Of a stretch of 5,178 bases of DNA, positions 5,012-5,178 are shown piece by piece (position 1 is the first letter of the stretch; every line of letters starts with the position of its first letter). The notes under the pieces were generated by a model. The model was not told the origin of the DNA. It ran no database searches and saw only the letters and a list, made by a program, of their open reading frames with translations. Source of the DNA: an uncultured Anaerolineaceae bacterium (GTDB lineage Bacteria > Chloroflexota > Anaerolineae > Anaerolineales > Anaerolineaceae); contig CALCQT010000321.1 of assembly GCA_937894825.1 (NCBI GenBank), positions 1-5,178 of the forward strand, given 5' to 3'. The position numbers were made by a program, and so were the translations under genes.

Positions 5012-5178
5012 ATGCAACTTCTTTTGAATGGTAAACATCTGCCGCAGGCAATCGCCGGGCGAAATGTTTTAAGACGTAATACGGGACTTCTCCCGTTTTT
5101 GTATCTTTTGGCGGGGCTGATGATCATTTTTGCCGCCGCTGCGCCGGTTCAAGCCGCAAGCTCGTCGCTGACGATTCG
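5012..5178 (+). CDS. Start of a secreted or membrane-anchored protein, 3'-truncated by window edge
   Basis: Only the first 55 codons are visible, so no function can be given. The ATG at 5012 follows a very strong ribosome-binding site, GGAGGGG (5002-5008), with three bases between. An in-frame ATG at 4925 also exists but has no such site. The peptide has a long basic n-region (Lys8, Arg17, Arg21, Arg22), a hydrophobic stretch (residues 25-44, TGLLPFLYLLAGLMIIFAAAA region) and PVQA at 45-48, a good signal peptidase I site. The mature protein would start near Ala49 with ASSSLTI. If not cleaved it would be an N-terminal anchor. The upstream terminator at 4705-4755 makes it a separate transcription unit from the preceding secreted-protein gene, although both products leave the cytoplasm. 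Confidence 0.75.
   Translation, partial: MQLLLNGKHLPQAIAGRNVLRRNTGLLPFLYLLAGLMIIFAAAAPVQAASSSLTI

Overview
The window looks like a stretch of bacterial chromosome. I infer an Anaerolineae-like member of the Chloroflexota. The basis is modest: secreted proteins with a Pro/Thr-rich linker, many structured intergenic repeats and mixed AT-rich and GC-rich composition. No rRNA, tRNA, CRISPR array or transposase gene is visible, so the taxonomy is only a suggestion.

All four genes are on the + strand. Two run off the window. (1) 1-369 is the 3' part of a YhcH/YjgK/EbgC-family sugar-metabolism protein, followed by a likely terminator hairpin. (2) 1115-2578 is a complete 487-residue clade-3-type haem catalase with the full active site and its own terminator. 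(3) 3180-4667 encodes a secreted protein of about 495 residues that I do not recognise: signal peptide, beta-rich N-terminal part, Pro/Thr linker and C-terminal domain. It ends at a strong intrinsic terminator. (4) 5012-5178 is the start of a second secreted or membrane-anchored protein, cut by the window edge.

The intergenic DNA is unusually rich in structure. Between genes 1 and 2 (370-1114) lie a consensus sigma-70 promoter (TTGACA, 17 bp, TATAAT), a perfect 7-1-7 palindrome just downstream of its -10, and two further palindromes. The same gap holds a 253-bp MITE-like element (655-907) with 17-bp terminal inverted repeats and a flanking 7-bp direct repeat. This element contains another hairpin-rich repeat. 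Between genes 2 and 3 (2579-3179) are the catalase terminator, an isolated third copy of the MITE end, and a roughly 360-bp element of mirrored hairpins (2726-3086). The two outer hairpins of that element share a core but differ by matched changes on both arms.

The genes do not form an obvious operon. Terminators separate them, and catalase and the secreted protein appear to be independent units. No multi-gene defence or biosynthetic system is visible. The most original material is in the repeats and the operator cluster.
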